Positions 21,659 to 30,934 are shown, counted from the first letter of the stretch. The stretch: DNA of 40,434 bases from Lentisphaerae bacterium ADurb.Bin082 (GCA_002070945.1 MWEG01000120.1:1-40434); one strand, 5' to 3'. Numbers and translations are program-made. Notes: generated by a model from the letters alone, not told the origin.

Positions 21659-22818
21659 GAAATCACAATCTCCTTTTTTGCCGTATCATACACACGATTG
21701 GCCATTTCTCTTGAACTGAAATCATCTATTCCTAATTCATTCAATTTTAAGCGGTAATAAGAATGAATGCTCTTATGACACGTAGGACAAAGCGGAACCA
21801 AGTCATCTAAAAGCGTTGTCGTACCATTTACGTTTATCGTTGCGCTTAATGGCAAGACATGATGTAATTCCAAAATATTGTCCACCCATGGATATCTGTG
21901 CTTTACATCTAAATGACAAGCATCACAAATCAAGTCAGGATAAGTGAGAAAATAGTGCCTTCTGACAAGAGGACTTCTTTCCAATTTTCTATGTGTGCTA
22001 AATACGCGACGTCCTTCAATGAATCCCGTTATTCCTCCCTCGCGGTCTGGCAGGATAATTTCCAGTTTCTTTTGTTCCGTTCTAGTTCCAAGAGAAGTTA
22101 CTGCCAAAAATTCATCTTGTGGAACATCTTTCCGTTTTATGCGTATATGCGGTGATATAGCTTTCAATACAGTATTAAGGTCTGATGTATCTGCATAGAG
22201 ATGTTTGTCAAACCACTTTAAAAAGGAAGATTGTCCCATAAACACAAGCATTTCCCGCACTTGTCTTTTTTCATCACCCTGGGGAACTCTACTGGTAGGG
22301 GATAACTTTGCATAGAATCCCATATCTTCAAGACCTGTACAGTCATTGCCAATAACATACGAAAAAACATCTTCTAATGATACGCCTCTTCCCAAAGCGG
22401 ACTTAGAAAAAACAAATTTAATAATAGCGATGAACGGATAGATGGACTTTGAGGTGGTATTATAATCATCAAATGCAGAGAACGGCAATGTAAATCGCGA
22501 AAAAACAAAATTAAAATATTGATCAGATGAAAATTCTGTCGGCTCTTTTGCTAATTTCTTACAAAGCCCCGTTACATATAGTCGATTGTTTATTTGAATT
22601 GCAAGCATTGCACATGCAAACACGCGAGCGTAGTTGCGCCATACCTTGTAATGCGAAGGGGGAAAAGGAAGCTCCGTTCCTCTTTCTAAAGGAGGTCTCA
22701 ACAAATCGCCATCGGTATTCAAGTATACGCCTTCAAGACTTGTTAAAACTTTGGCAATATTGACAATATTGTCAAACTGAAAATAGGCTAACCTCCCTTG
22801 ATCCCAACGCCACTTCAT
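21655..22818 (-). CDS. HNH endonuclease, probable type II restriction enzyme
   Basis: A 387-aa protein with a C-terminal HNH nuclease. A Cys pair (CDACH) comes first, then LELHHVLPLS with the catalytic His pair near residue 320, then LVPLCPTCHKSIH, which supplies the second Cys pair and the final His. The roughly 270 residues before it have no family I recognise and would carry DNA recognition. Coupling by ATGA to a C5-cytosine methyltransferase makes a type II restriction enzyme the best reading; a McrA-like nuclease acting on modified DNA is less likely because a cognate methylase is attached. The ATG at 22818 has AAGGGAT about seven bases upstream; the TTG at 22824 is not used. No controller gene is seen. 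AT-rich. Confidence 0.82.
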   Translation of the reverse strand: MKWRWDQGRLAYFQFDNIVNIAKVLTSLEGVYLNTDGDLLRPPLERGTELPFPPSHYKVWRNYARVFACAMLAIQINNRLYVTGLCKKLAKEPTEFSSDQYFNFVFSRFTLPFSAFDDYNTTSKSIYPFIAIIKFVFSKSALGRGVSLEDVFSYVIGNDCTGLEDMGFYAKLSPTSRVPQGDEKRQVREMLVFMGQSSFLKWFDKHLYADTSDLNTVLKAISPHIRIKRKDVPQDEFLAVTSLGTRTEQKKLEIILPDREGGITGFIEGRRVFSTHRKLERSPLVRRHYFLTYPDLICDACHLDVKHRYPWVDNILELHHVLPLSATINVNGTTTLLDDLVPLCPTCHKSIHSYYRLKLNELGIDDFSSREMANRVYDTAKKEIVIS

Positions 22819-22950
22819 TTTCAAGATCCCTTCTGTTTATATTTTCATCACATCACAAGATAATATAACGCAGAATCACAACCATCTCATAGGGACTATG
22901 TTCTTTGAATGACAATGCCATGATAAAATAAACGCCCCCACTACACAGAT

Positions 22951-23345
22951 GTGTCTACCAAACCCAAGGAGGCAGCGCTGGTCCGCAAAGAGTACACTAA
23001 CCGTCATCAATCAACTTTTCAAGTACATCCGGGGACATTTCTTCCCAACTTCATCCTGGTGGAATCTGCCGGGAACTATGACGCCATTGAGGCAGCCGAG
23101 GACTGCGCAGGCAGGCACACCGGGGAGATTGTCGTGTTTGACAAGGCATACATTGACTTCCGGCACTTGCATGCGCTGAACCAGAGGGGAATCTTCTGAG
23201 TGACCAAAGCCAAGGAAACCAAGCAGTACGAGGTCGTGGCCGAACACACGCCATCCAAAGGAGATGTCCTGCGGGATGTGGAAGAAACGAAAAATCACTC
23301 CACAACGAACCAAAATCCTATGGGACAGCATCCGAAAGGGGAAAT
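22951..23345 (+). pseudogene. IS4-family transposase remnant, broken by a nonsense codon
   Basis: The reading frame from about 22951 gives FLPNFILVESAGNYDA, then GEIVVFDKAYIDFRHL, then NQRGIF. These match the central DDE-region block of IS4-type transposases (usual form: EIVVFDKAYVDF..HL....RGVFWVTRAK). The codon after RGIF is TGA (23197-23199) where the family has Trp (TGG). The same frame goes on with VTKAKETKQYEVV, so the stop is a recent lesion. The N-terminal catalytic part and the rest of the C-terminus are missing and no terminal inverted repeats were found. It lies just outside the restriction-modification pair and marks the island as a site of past insertion. Confidence 0.8.
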
Positions 23346-23506
23346 GAATGCATCATTCCACTTTCCAATTCAATAGGAAACCCCCAACAATTAAAAATGC
23401 CTTTTGGGAAAATCAGTCTTCCACAGGTAGGGAAAAGACTCATTTCAGGGCGGCTTGGGGAGCCTATGTGGCGTTTACACTCTCAAGTCGCATTCTCCGA
23501 GAGGCA
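23346..23506. other. Spacer between transposase remnant and ATPase gene
   Basis: About 160 bp with no recognisable gene or repeat. It may be further decayed insertion-sequence DNA. A frame runs through it on the plus strand, but it is the antisense shadow of the ATPase gene. Confidence 0.5.
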
Positions 23507-24670
23507 TTACGCGCCAAAGAGTTGGTAGGTATTTTTAAAATTGTCAAATTTTATGCCATGGATGGTTGCGGTCGTATCCCCAGCATAAAGAACCGTGGGA
23601 TTCACGCAATCTTTAGCAAAGGAAAGAAATTTCCTCAGGTCATTGGCAAACGAGGGATCGAAGGTCATGCCGGCCTTAATTTCAACCGGGGTCAACTGGC
23701 GATTATTATTCAGAATGAGATCGACCTCATTCCGTCCTTGTACACGGAAATAATAAAGCTCTGGCTGCTGCTTTCCTGCATTGTAACGCGCTTTCAATGC
23801 TTCTATGACAACCATGTTCTCGAACAAGCCGCCAAGAAGCGGATCACGGGCAATTTGCGACACTCTTTCAATTCCAAGCAGAAAAGCGGCAAGACCGACA
23901 TCAGTAAAAAATATTTTAGAAGCCTTGACAAGCCGTTTGCCAAAGTTGTTGAAGTAGCACGGCAAGCGAAAAACAATGTAACTGGCTTCCAAAACGGACA
24001 GCCATGAACTCAGCGTCGTCGCTGAAATACCAATATCACCAGCCAAAGCGCTGAGATTGACGACTTGTCCAATGCGACCAGCCAGCAACTTCAGGAATAT
24101 CTCAAAGGAATGTTGATTCGAAACATTGATCAGCTGACGCACATCACGTTCCACATAGGTTGCATAATAGGCTGGATAAAGCAAAGTTGGAGGAATCTTT
24201 TCATCATACAGGCGAGGCATGAAGCCATTGAAAAGATATTCGTCACGGGACAACGAAATGCCCGCATTGAAGAGTTCCTCTATCGAGAGCGGGAGCAAAT
24301 GCAAAATCCCGGTGCGACCGGCAAGCGATTGTGAAATCTGTGCATGTAATTGCGGCTGATGCGAACCGGTCAAAATAAAGCATCCACGTTCGCGGGTTTC
24401 ATCAGCAAGGACTTGAATGGTACTCAGCAAGTCCGGAACCCGTTGAACCTCGTCAATAATGACCGGCGGCTTGTACAGCTCAAAAAAAGCCTTGGGGTCG
24501 CTCATGGCAATCTCACGTGCGGCCTTGTCCTCCAAATTCACATACACGTGATTGGCAAACACTGCCCTGGTCAAGGTCGTCTTGCCGGACTGACGAGGCC
24601 CCATGATGGTCACAACCGGAAAATAGCGCGCTAATTCCAGCAAGTGAGGCGTTATTTTTCTTTCAATCAT
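23507..24670 (-). CDS. AAA-type ATPase with DUF4143 domain
   Basis: A 387-aa protein of the AAA_14/DUF4143 group. Walker A is GPRQSGKTTL (24-33), Walker B is PPVIIDEVQRVPDLL, and sensor 1 is FILTGSHQPQ. The C-terminal DUF4143 part holds YYFRVQGRNEVDLIL followed by VEIKAG. That E-V-D...E-I-K pattern is the PD-(D/E)xK nuclease-like core of the family, here in a plausible complete form. These proteins are common next to toxin-antitoxin, mobile and defence genes; their function is not settled. The ATG at 24670 is used. A 10-bp inverted repeat lies 45-81 bp upstream. It is in the AT-richer island and may be a mobile accessory gene. Confidence 0.88.
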   Translation of the reverse strand: MIERKITPHLLELARYFPVVTIMGPRQSGKTTLTRAVFANHVYVNLEDKAAREIAMSDPKAFFELYKPPVIIDEVQRVPDLLSTIQVLADETRERGCFILTGSHQPQLHAQISQSLAGRTGILHLLPLSIEELFNAGISLSRDEYLFNGFMPRLYDEKIPPTLLYPAYYATYVERDVRQLINVSNQHSFEIFLKLLAGRIGQVVNLSALAGDIGISATTLSSWLSVLEASYIVFRLPCYFNNFGKRLVKASKIFFTDVGLAAFLLGIERVSQIARDPLLGGLFENMVVIEALKARYNAGKQQPELYYFRVQGRNEVDLILNNNRQLTPVEIKAGMTFDPSFANDLRKFLSFAKDCVNPTVLYAGDTTATIHGIKFDNFKNTYQLFGA

Positions 24671-24714
24671 GACTTAACCCTCTATGCGTTGACTAAGCCA
24701 TACCATAGCCCCTT

Positions 24715-24751
24715 TTGTGCAAAATCCAAATCCGACTTGCGTTTTGCACAA
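24715..24751. promoter_or_regulatory. Inverted repeat upstream of the ATPase gene (operator candidate)
   Basis: TTGTGCAAAA (24715-24724) and TTTTGCACAA (24742-24751) are perfect inverted copies with 17 bp between them. Each arm is itself nearly palindromic (TTTTG-TG-CAAAA). The site lies 45-81 bp upstream of the DUF4143 ATPase start, where a repressor dimer pair could bind. A hairpin in the leader is the alternative. Confidence 0.45.
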
Positions 24752-24869
24752 GAAAATTGGTGGCCGGTGACCAAAATACTACAAGCAGTCATCACAAAAC
24801 TTTGCATATTAACAAAATTTCGAGCTTCAGGCTACTGCACGCTTGATTCGAATGGCCTGAAGGCCGCCC

Positions 24870-25022
24870 AGCCTCGGAGAGGCGCAACCATGAGTAACCC
24901 CTGGTGAAGCGAAGCGGAACCTGGGGTGAAGTCTCCCCAAGCCTGAGCCTCGGAGAAGGCGACACAAAAGCGCTGATTTGAAAAAATCTTTCCCAAAAAC
25001 CAAGAATTTGCTCGATAGTAGC
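24870..25022. repeat. Structured intergenic repeat, family 2, copy A
   Basis: About 150 bp, homologous to 31985-32133. In order it holds a hairpin GCCTC-GGA-GAGGC, the linker GCAACCATGAGTA, a long stem ACCCCTGGT/ACCTGGGGT (one T:T mismatch), then a second GCCTCGGAGAAGGC element. A conserved tail GCGCTGATTTGAA...ATCTTT...CGATAGTAGC follows. It lies between the ATPase gene and the end of the AraC gene. No coding frame is supported. Confidence 0.85.
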
Positions 25023-25054
25023 CCTTTGTCCCAAAAAGCAAAAACTGTTTATAT

Positions 25055-25972
25055 TCAGCTCATGAGATTCATTTCTCTTAAAGCATAATCACGCGGAGTG
25101 CATTTATAGTATTTTTTAAACTCCGTTGAGAAATTTGACAACGAGCTGTAGCCGATTACCGATGCTATATATTTAATCGAGTGTTCTTTCCTCCTAAGCA
25201 TACGTAAAGCACATTCCATCCGGCGGGAAATGATATACTGATACACGGAAAAATTCAGATGCTTTTTAAAAAGCTTATTCAATGTCGATGGGCATTTATG
25301 CAAATGCTCCGCCAATACTTTGAGTGATAGATTCTCACCAAGGTTTTGCTCAATGTAATGCTGAGCCTGGATCAACAGTTCCGGCGGGCGCAAGGTGTCG
25401 CTTAAATTGGCAATTCGCTGCAATAAAAAAAAGCATAATGACGAATTCTTTTCACATTCGTCCGCCTTGCCATATTTTAATAATTCCTTGAGCCGCTGAT
25501 GAATTTCGAAATAAAACTCTGGGTTTTCAAGGTGGATGCAAAAATCCTTCGCAAATCCCAAATGCGCCAGAATCGAATTCAGCAAGGTGCCCTTCATCGT
25601 AATTGACTGCTGAAAGCAATGCCCCTCCGGCCCAGTCGCGTAGGAGTAACTGCATTGCGGGGGAATCAACATCAGATCACCTGGCTCCGCTAGAAAAATT
25701 TTATCCTTGCACCGTACGTACTGGGAGCCGGAAGTGATATAGCGCACCGACAAAAACGATGGCTGCAACAGCGTGCCCAAATGATTCTTCTGTAAATGGT
25801 ATTGATTGACGATGTCGGCATACAACATGTAGTTGTCATAGGCGGGAGAGGCCTCAACATGCTCAAAATCGCCGTAGTCTATATTTAAAACCATTCCCGG
25901 AAACCGCTTGGCCGTCGCAGGATTCGAGAAAAACTTTTTGCGAATCACATCAGCGTCATGGATGACTTTCAT
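25055..25972 (-). CDS. AraC-family transcriptional regulator
   Basis: A 305-aa regulator. The N-terminal 150 residues form a cupin-like sensor part (GDLMLIPPQCSYSYATGPEGH). The C-terminal 100 residues are the paired helix-turn-helix domain: LLIQAQHYIEQNLGENLSLK, ..VLAEHLHKCPSTLNKLFKKH.., and IKYIASVIGYSSLSNFSTEFKKYYKCTPRDY. Such proteins usually sense a sugar or its breakdown product and activate nearby genes. The large GH10-like gene sits just upstream on the same strand, so it is a likely target. CGGAG lies about eight bases before the ATG at 25972; the TTG at 25990 is rejected. Its leader and first codons have a near-copy at 34333-34397. Confidence 0.9.
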   Translation of the reverse strand: MKVIHDADVIRKKFFSNPATAKRFPGMVLNIDYGDFEHVEASPAYDNYMLYADIVNQYHLQKNHLGTLLQPSFLSVRYITSGSQYVRCKDKIFLAEPGDLMLIPPQCSYSYATGPEGHCFQQSITMKGTLLNSILAHLGFAKDFCIHLENPEFYFEIHQRLKELLKYGKADECEKNSSLCFFLLQRIANLSDTLRPPELLIQAQHYIEQNLGENLSLKVLAEHLHKCPSTLNKLFKKHLNFSVYQYIISRRMECALRMLRRKEHSIKYIASVIGYSSLSNFSTEFKKYYKCTPRDYALREMNLMS

Positions 25973-26118
25973 GACAAATCTCCGATTCAAGAAGTTTTTT
26001 AATATTTTCCAGCAATAATAATAACATTATTTATTAATGTGCGAAGTTTTGTGATGAATGCTTGTAGTATTGGTCACCGACTGATAACTCGGAACTCCGG
26101 CAATCTACGGCACTTAGG

Positions 26119-26326
26119 CACCCCGGGTAAAGGCGCTTTAGTGGACAGTAATGGACATGCGGAGCCAAGGCATGTATCTTGTACAGGCTTTCAGGCGGTG
26201 AAGATGCATCATGCTTACAGTCATGCCCCCTTGCGCCGTAGGCGCTTAACCATGCTTAACCCCAGGCTTTAGCCTGGGGGGAGGCGTACACCAAGCATGG
26301 TGCCCAGTAAGGGCACTACGGCAGAC
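26119..26326. repeat. Structured intergenic repeat, family 1, copy A
   Basis: About 200 bp, homologous to 40163-40360. The core is ATCATGCTTACAGTCATGCC, then a hairpin GCGCC-GTA-GGCGC (26233-26245), the linker TTAACCATGCTTA, a strong hairpin CCCCAGGCT/AGCCTGGGG (26260-26279), and a third hairpin GTGCCC/GGGCAC (26300-26316). The left edge carries TTTAGTGGACAGTAATGGAC, which resembles the 7-bp repeats near 1800. It fills most of the 411-bp gap between the AraC gene and the end of the GH10-like gene. Confidence 0.85.
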
Positions 26327-26383
26327 TGAAGCCATAAGTATTTCACAAGATTTCGCTCATTAGCGATTCTTGCTCTCGCTGCC

Positions 26384-29300
26384 TTATTCAAACATAAATT
26401 TCCGGAAGGCGGAAGGATTCTTGCCGCCGGAGATTCCCGATGACAACCCCATTTCATAAAGCGGGCCGCCGCCGTCATCATCAAAGAAAATCAGGTTGAA
26501 GCCGAAGACCCTGCCTTTTTCCGGCCGAAGCGGCGCCAGCGCCTTCCACGGCAACGCAAGCCGATAAAGCATGCGGTTATCCCCGAGGTCATGGATTTGC
26601 ATGGGATACTCGCTACGGGATCCTCGCAATTCAGAACTGTGCTGAGGGCTGGTGTAGCAATACAACTCCGGTTTTCCATTCTTATTCACGGCAAAGGCGT
26701 ATTCCCAGTCATTATCATCATCGTAGCCGGTCGAGGCCAGCTTGCCACTGACAGCGTCATTGTTGGCATCAAACCCGAACTGCAAGGCATCCTGGTTCCA
26801 AAGATTGTTGCCGATTTGCCGGAAGCGACGGTAATCATCCCGAACTTCTACCGCAAGGTGGAAAAACTCATCATCATAGCCGAGATAGACTTTCAGGCTC
26901 AAGTCATCCACGCCAGTCCACAAGCCATTGGCAAGCGCGTCGTACGGCAACAGGTTCGAGGCCGAATCCAGCAGGATGGGCTCAACCGCTTCAAAGCCAG
27001 TCAGGACGGCATCAGTTTTCACCCCTGTAACCCGCTTCAAGATGGTCCAGGAAACATCGGCGGAAAACGAGTAAGTCTGCCCATCAGCTGTCGCATCAAC
27101 TCGCAGCTGCTCACCGGGCTGAAGCGGGGTGTTCAGTTGTAACTCGATCCGACTGATCTTTCCCGCCTCCAGGTGGACTTCCCTGGCCTGGATTTTGTCG
27201 CCCGAAAGGCGAGCCATCAATTCCGTTCCAGCCTTATTCAGAACAGCCAACTGCACCAGGTCAGGCCGCTGCACCAACAGCTCTCCGGCAAGGACAGACA
27301 GAGAATATTTTGCTGTCGCAACCCGCTCTGCCAAGCTGGCTTTCGCCATGCCGGTCTCAATGAACAGCGGAAATTCGCTGATGCTGCCGTTGAACTGACA
27401 GCGGCTGCCGAACAAGTTGTACACTCGGGAATCATCTGGCAGCTGCAATGTTGTCTGCAACGGCTTTTCTTCGCTTGTCCAGAGTACCGCAACAGTTTGC
27501 TCGCCGCGTTCGAAAAGATAGCAGTAGATGCCGCTCATCGGCAGCACCTCCAGCGGTGCGGCGGCATGGGCCAGCAGCCGGGCAGCGGCAGCATAGCTAC
27601 CGATCATTGGACGCGGGTTGCCCAGGCGCCACATCCCGTAGTCGGTCAGCCCTGGCTGATTGGCTACCGCGTAATGCGGAACCCAGCGCAGGCAGCCATG
27701 CCCCTTGGCCATCACCACCCCGCGCTGCATCACCGCCGCCAAGCGCATCAAGGCCGGGTCATCCATCGGCAGGCTGGAAACACAGACATAGCCTTTTTCC
27801 TCAATGCTCAAAATCCCATCCGGCCCGACCATTTTGCGCCCTTCCAAAAGCATTTCCCGGAAAAAACCCTTTTCCTCGGAGACTGGCCGGTAGCCCGACC
27901 CATAAGTGCATGGTGTCACATGCGCGTCCGGGCCAATCCCGTCGATGACATCCTGCAATTTGGGGTACAACTTTTTTGCATATGGCAATAGTTGCATGGA
28001 ATCAACCCCGCTGACGCTTAAGGCTAGAACCGGCAACCCCGGATTGAAGCGGCGTACCTCTTCGGCAACAATCCGCGCCCCGGTCAAGTAGTACTCCTCG
28101 GCATATTTACCGGTATGGCAGGACAGGTCGATTTCATTGACTACGCTCCAGCTGGTCACTCGGTTGCCGACATGTTCAATGACCGCCCGGGCATAGTCGC
28201 GGAAAGGCTCGAAGAAAGCCGCAGGGAAACCTGTGTCCAAGAGGAGCTTCTTCTGCTGGTTATACCAGCCGGCATCCATCGAATATTGGTTTCCGTAGAC
28301 AGGAAAATGTCCGTAAACTTCCATCCCCAGAGCCTGCGCCTGCTCAATCCGCCGGTCAAGCCTGGAAAATTCGTACTGACCCGGCTGGGGTTCGCATTCT
28401 GCCTGGTAGGCCGCCAGGGTCGTGCTGCCCATGCCGATAGCCCTAGACGGCGCCAGGAAAGCGGCAGGCAGGCCGAAATGACACATGGAGAAGAAGGGAT
28501 CCGGCTTTTCAACCCAGGGCGCAACCAGAAATGCCGCTGTCTTTTCAGCAACCATGTTGTTGTCCGCCCGTAAAAGGCATTTGACAATGTAATACCCCGG
28601 TTCATCAAGTCTTCTGCTGATCTGGAGCGGCAGCGCGACATAGCTTCCCGGTTGCAGCGTTTCCGGCAAAGCGCCCTGAGCGAGCAGGCTCCCTTCGGCG
28701 CTGCGCAGCTCATACTCCAGGTAGACGGAAACTGGCTGTTCGACACCGCAGAACACACGAAATTCAACACTAACTTCCTCGCCAGGCTGATAGATTCCTC
28801 CCAGCCTGGCCGGCGCAGCGTTCTCAAAGACGAAACGCCCAGTCGTCTGCCCCACCGCCGCCAGAACCGGGTTGCGGAAGCGGATAGCATCCTGTTCGCT
28901 GGCAGCGGCGGTTGCCGGACAGGGCGTCGTGCCGAGAATCAACCGCAGTTGCTGCAAGCCTTCCTGGTGCGGCACCTGCACTTGATAGTGCCTGCCGTCA
29001 CTTGTTTTCCCGACACAGTAGGCAAAGTCGGTTTTTCCCTCGACCTTCAGCACCTGCTCCACCTGCACAAAAGGCTGCCAGCCGCCAAGGTTCCCGTCCT
29101 TTTCACAATCAACGGAAAACACGTACTGCTCCACAGCGAACTCAGGCGGATTGACGATGACCTGATTGTATCCGCGTTTGCCTGGAACTGGCCTGAAAAC
29201 CAGTTCGTCGTCGTTGCTCGCATGCTGCACCGCATCCTTTATCCAAGATACTCTGTTGAACGCACGAAGCAACGGAGCTTGCGGGACAAGATTGACCGAG

Positions 29301-29926
29301 CGGGAGTCAATCGTGGCGGACTGGGCAGGCGCAATGCCGGCCGGCTTTTCGGGTGCTGCCGCTTCCGCCGCCACCGGCATTGCCCTTAGGCAGACATTGT
29401 CAAACCAAGCCACGCCTAAATTGTCCGGCAGGCCATTTCCTCCCGGCGATCTGCTCATCAGGTATACATGGACATACCGGGTCCCCTCCGGCAGAGTAAA
29501 AACCTCCTTCTGCCGGAACCAGTCATTTTCCGGCTTGTTCCATGCCGTGCCGATGCTGAATGCATTGACGCTTTTGCCATCGCTGCTGCCGTACTCTAAC
29601 ATGAGAAAGGTCGTCCAGGAATTCTGAAAGCCGGTGTTTTTCAAATCCACGGAACATTCATATTGACCGCCCGGCAAAGAAACAAGGGTCTGCATGACGC
29701 AGCCCCATTTCCCAGGCTGCCCTTGCATTTTCAGAGAGGCGCCGCCGCCGCCAGACACCACCGAGGTGTCGATTTGAGCCGGGTACAAATTCTGGAGCCA
29801 GGAAGGGGGAAGCCAGCCTTCCAGCCCCAGCTCAAAGGAGCCGTTTTTCAGCAAATTCTCAGCCTCTGCACCCGCCGCCAGACAACCCGCCAGCAGAATT
29901 GTCGCCACCATGGCAAAACGTTTCAT
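26384..29926 (-). CDS. Large secreted multidomain GH10-like glycosidase, probable lipoprotein
   Basis: A 1180-aa protein. The signal sequence ends in a lipobox (ILLAGC, Cys15). Residues about 22-180 look like a CBM4/9-type jelly roll (NLLKNGSFELGLEGW ... VAWFDNVCLR). A clan-A TIM barrel begins near 480. SWSVVNEIDLS places a probable acid/base Glu598, and LSIEEKGYV places a candidate nucleophile at Glu709 or Glu710. The last 200 residues resemble a family-9-like binding module (ALANGLWTGVDD ... LWNQDALQFGFD). It probably binds and cuts a plant-type or host polysaccharide at the cell surface; xylan-like specificity is only suggested. GTG 29965 is rejected for the ATG at 29926 (AAGGAG upstream, proper signal). 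Its regulation by the AraC gene behind it is an inference. Confidence 0.82.
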   Translation of the reverse strand: MKRFAMVATILLAGCLAAGAEAENLLKNGSFELGLEGWLPPSWLQNLYPAQIDTSVVSGGGGASLKMQGQPGKWGCVMQTLVSLPGGQYECSVDLKNTGFQNSWTTFLMLEYGSSDGKSVNAFSIGTAWNKPENDWFRQKEVFTLPEGTRYVHVYLMSRSPGGNGLPDNLGVAWFDNVCLRAMPVAAEAAAPEKPAGIAPAQSATIDSRSVNLVPQAPLLRAFNRVSWIKDAVQHASNDDELVFRPVPGKRGYNQVIVNPPEFAVEQYVFSVDCEKDGNLGGWQPFVQVEQVLKVEGKTDFAYCVGKTSDGRHYQVQVPHQEGLQQLRLILGTTPCPATAAASEQDAIRFRNPVLAAVGQTTGRFVFENAAPARLGGIYQPGEEVSVEFRVFCGVEQPVSVYLEYELRSAEGSLLAQGALPETLQPGSYVALPLQISRRLDEPGYYIVKCLLRADNNMVAEKTAAFLVAPWVEKPDPFFSMCHFGLPAAFLAPSRAIGMGSTTLAAYQAECEPQPGQYEFSRLDRRIEQAQALGMEVYGHFPVYGNQYSMDAGWYNQQKKLLLDTGFPAAFFEPFRDYARAVIEHVGNRVTSWSVVNEIDLSCHTGKYAEEYYLTGARIVAEEVRRFNPGLPVLALSVSGVDSMQLLPYAKKLYPKLQDVIDGIGPDAHVTPCTYGSGYRPVSEEKGFFREMLLEGRKMVGPDGILSIEEKGYVCVSSLPMDDPALMRLAAVMQRGVVMAKGHGCLRWVPHYAVANQPGLTDYGMWRLGNPRPMIGSYAAAARLLAHAAAPLEVLPMSGIYCYLFERGEQTVAVLWTSEEKPLQTTLQLPDDSRVYNLFGSRCQFNGSISEFPLFIETGMAKASLAERVATAKYSLSVLAGELLVQRPDLVQLAVLNKAGTELMARLSGDKIQAREVHLEAGKISRIELQLNTPLQPGEQLRVDATADGQTYSFSADVSWTILKRVTGVKTDAVLTGFEAVEPILLDSASNLLPYDALANGLWTGVDDLSLKVYLGYDDEFFHLAVEVRDDYRRFRQIGNNLWNQDALQFGFDANNDAVSGKLASTGYDDDNDWEYAFAVNKNGKPELYCYTSPQHSSELRGSRSEYPMQIHDLGDNRMLYRLALPWKALAPLRPEKGRVFGFNLIFFDDDGGGPLYEMGLSSGISGGKNPSAFRKFMFE

Positions 29927-30062
29927 CTTTGTCTTATCTCCTTGTAAGCCTTTATCCAGCACCACCTGATGCTCTGCCGGGCAGGGACAGCAGTGACATC
30001 CCTTTCAATGAAGTACTACAACAAATTCAAATGCGACCTATCAAATGCTCATGTTCAATAAT

Positions 30063-30704
30063 CTATCGCTTATCGTACATAAATTTGATTGCCTCCGGAG
30101 TGCGCGAAAAGTCAGAGAGTTCCATACGGCTGAGAGCTTCCACATGGCCATCGACAAAGAGCATATTGGTTCGATTGCCGTGGCGACTCCAGTCCCCACC
30201 CGAGCCAATACCATCAAACCCCACAGAGCCTTTTAACGTTTCCGACATTAGGCATCGCTCTGACGGGCGCGTGATGATAATCCGGGCTGGACCATAGGAA
30301 GGTGGAGAACCAAAGGATGGGGAACTCCAACCGCATCGCGAATTATAGCCGATATTTTGACCAAATTGAATTTTTTCCGTGCCGGACGGGCACTGAAAGA
30401 TTTTTTTGACTGCATCAGATGTATCAGCGGACCAGCCCCAGTACCACTTGGCATTGCTTTGAATATAGTGAATTATGGCATTTTGATAAGTGTAACCCAC
30501 TTCCCAGAAGTACAGCGGCAGATAGTCCTCATTGTCGCTGGAGTAAAAATTGACGCAGAGTCCCAACTGCTTGAAGTTGTTGACACAGGAAACTGTACGG
30601 GCTTTTTCCCGCGCTTTGCTTAACGCCGGCAGCAGCATCGCTGCCAGAATCGCGATGATGGCAACCACCACCAGCAGCTCAATGAGTGTAAAGCATCTCT
30701 TCAT
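30063..30704 (-). CDS. Type II secretion-like pseudopilin with H-x9-DG box
   Basis: A 213-aa protein. The prepilin leader MKRC is followed by the cleavage/methylation motif [18 protein letters not shown] and a long hydrophobic helix, then [20 protein letters not shown]. Near the end, [15 protein letters not shown] is the H-x9-DG box. Lentisphaerota and Planctomycetota carry scores of such single pseudopilins next to carbohydrate genes; a role in surface binding or export of enzymes is supposed but unproved. The ATG at 30704 gives the short leader and has AGGGGG upstream. The gene is divergent from the GntR-type regulator. Confidence 0.92.
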   Translation of the reverse strand: MKRCFTLIELLVVVAIIAILAAMLLPALSKAREKARTVSCVNNFKQLGLCVNFYSSDNEDYLPLYFWEVGYTYQNAIIHYIQSNAKWYWGWSADTSDAVKKIFQCPSGTEKIQFGQNIGYNSRCGWSSPSFGSPPSYGPARIIITRPSERCLMSETLKGSVGFDGIGSGGDWSRHGNRTNMLFVDGHVEALSRMELSDFSRTPEAIKFMYDKR

Positions 30705-30861
30705 GATTGCTACCCCCTGTGTGTAAAAATGGTTAACGTGTTCATGGTGCGATAATAAATGTGAATGATTTACTTGGTGCTGCACAACTGTAAAAATAAA
30801 AATGACGATTTCAACTATAAGATCATTTTAAATAAAAGTCAAGTTATTTTAATAATTTATT

Positions 30862-30889
30862 TTGACTCATTTACTTTTGGCGGTATATT
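30862..30889 (+). promoter_or_regulatory. Strong sigma-70-type promoter of the GntR-type gene
   Basis: TTGACT (30862-30867), a 16-bp spacer, and TATATT (30884-30889), about 45 bp before the ATG. CATTTACTTTTGG fills the spacer and recurs in front of the GHL6-like gene, so it may be the regulator's own operator. Confidence 0.65.
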
Positions 30890-30934
30890 GTTCAGTATAT
30901 TTTTTGTCGCCTCCTCTTTCTAAGGAAAGATAAA

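Noticed and set aside
23197..23199. TGA read as Trp (recoded genetic code) because the IS4 frame continues after it
   Set aside because: Several clear genes end at TGA, including secA, lpxK and the GT4 gene, so the code is standard and the transposase is simply broken.
23348..24007. 219-aa plus-strand frame
   Set aside because: Mostly antisense to the DUF4143 ATPase gene, which has intact Walker motifs on the minus strand.
26260..26279. Rho-independent terminator
   Set aside because: The stem is strong but no T-run follows on either side, and the same hairpin is part of a dispersed repeat.
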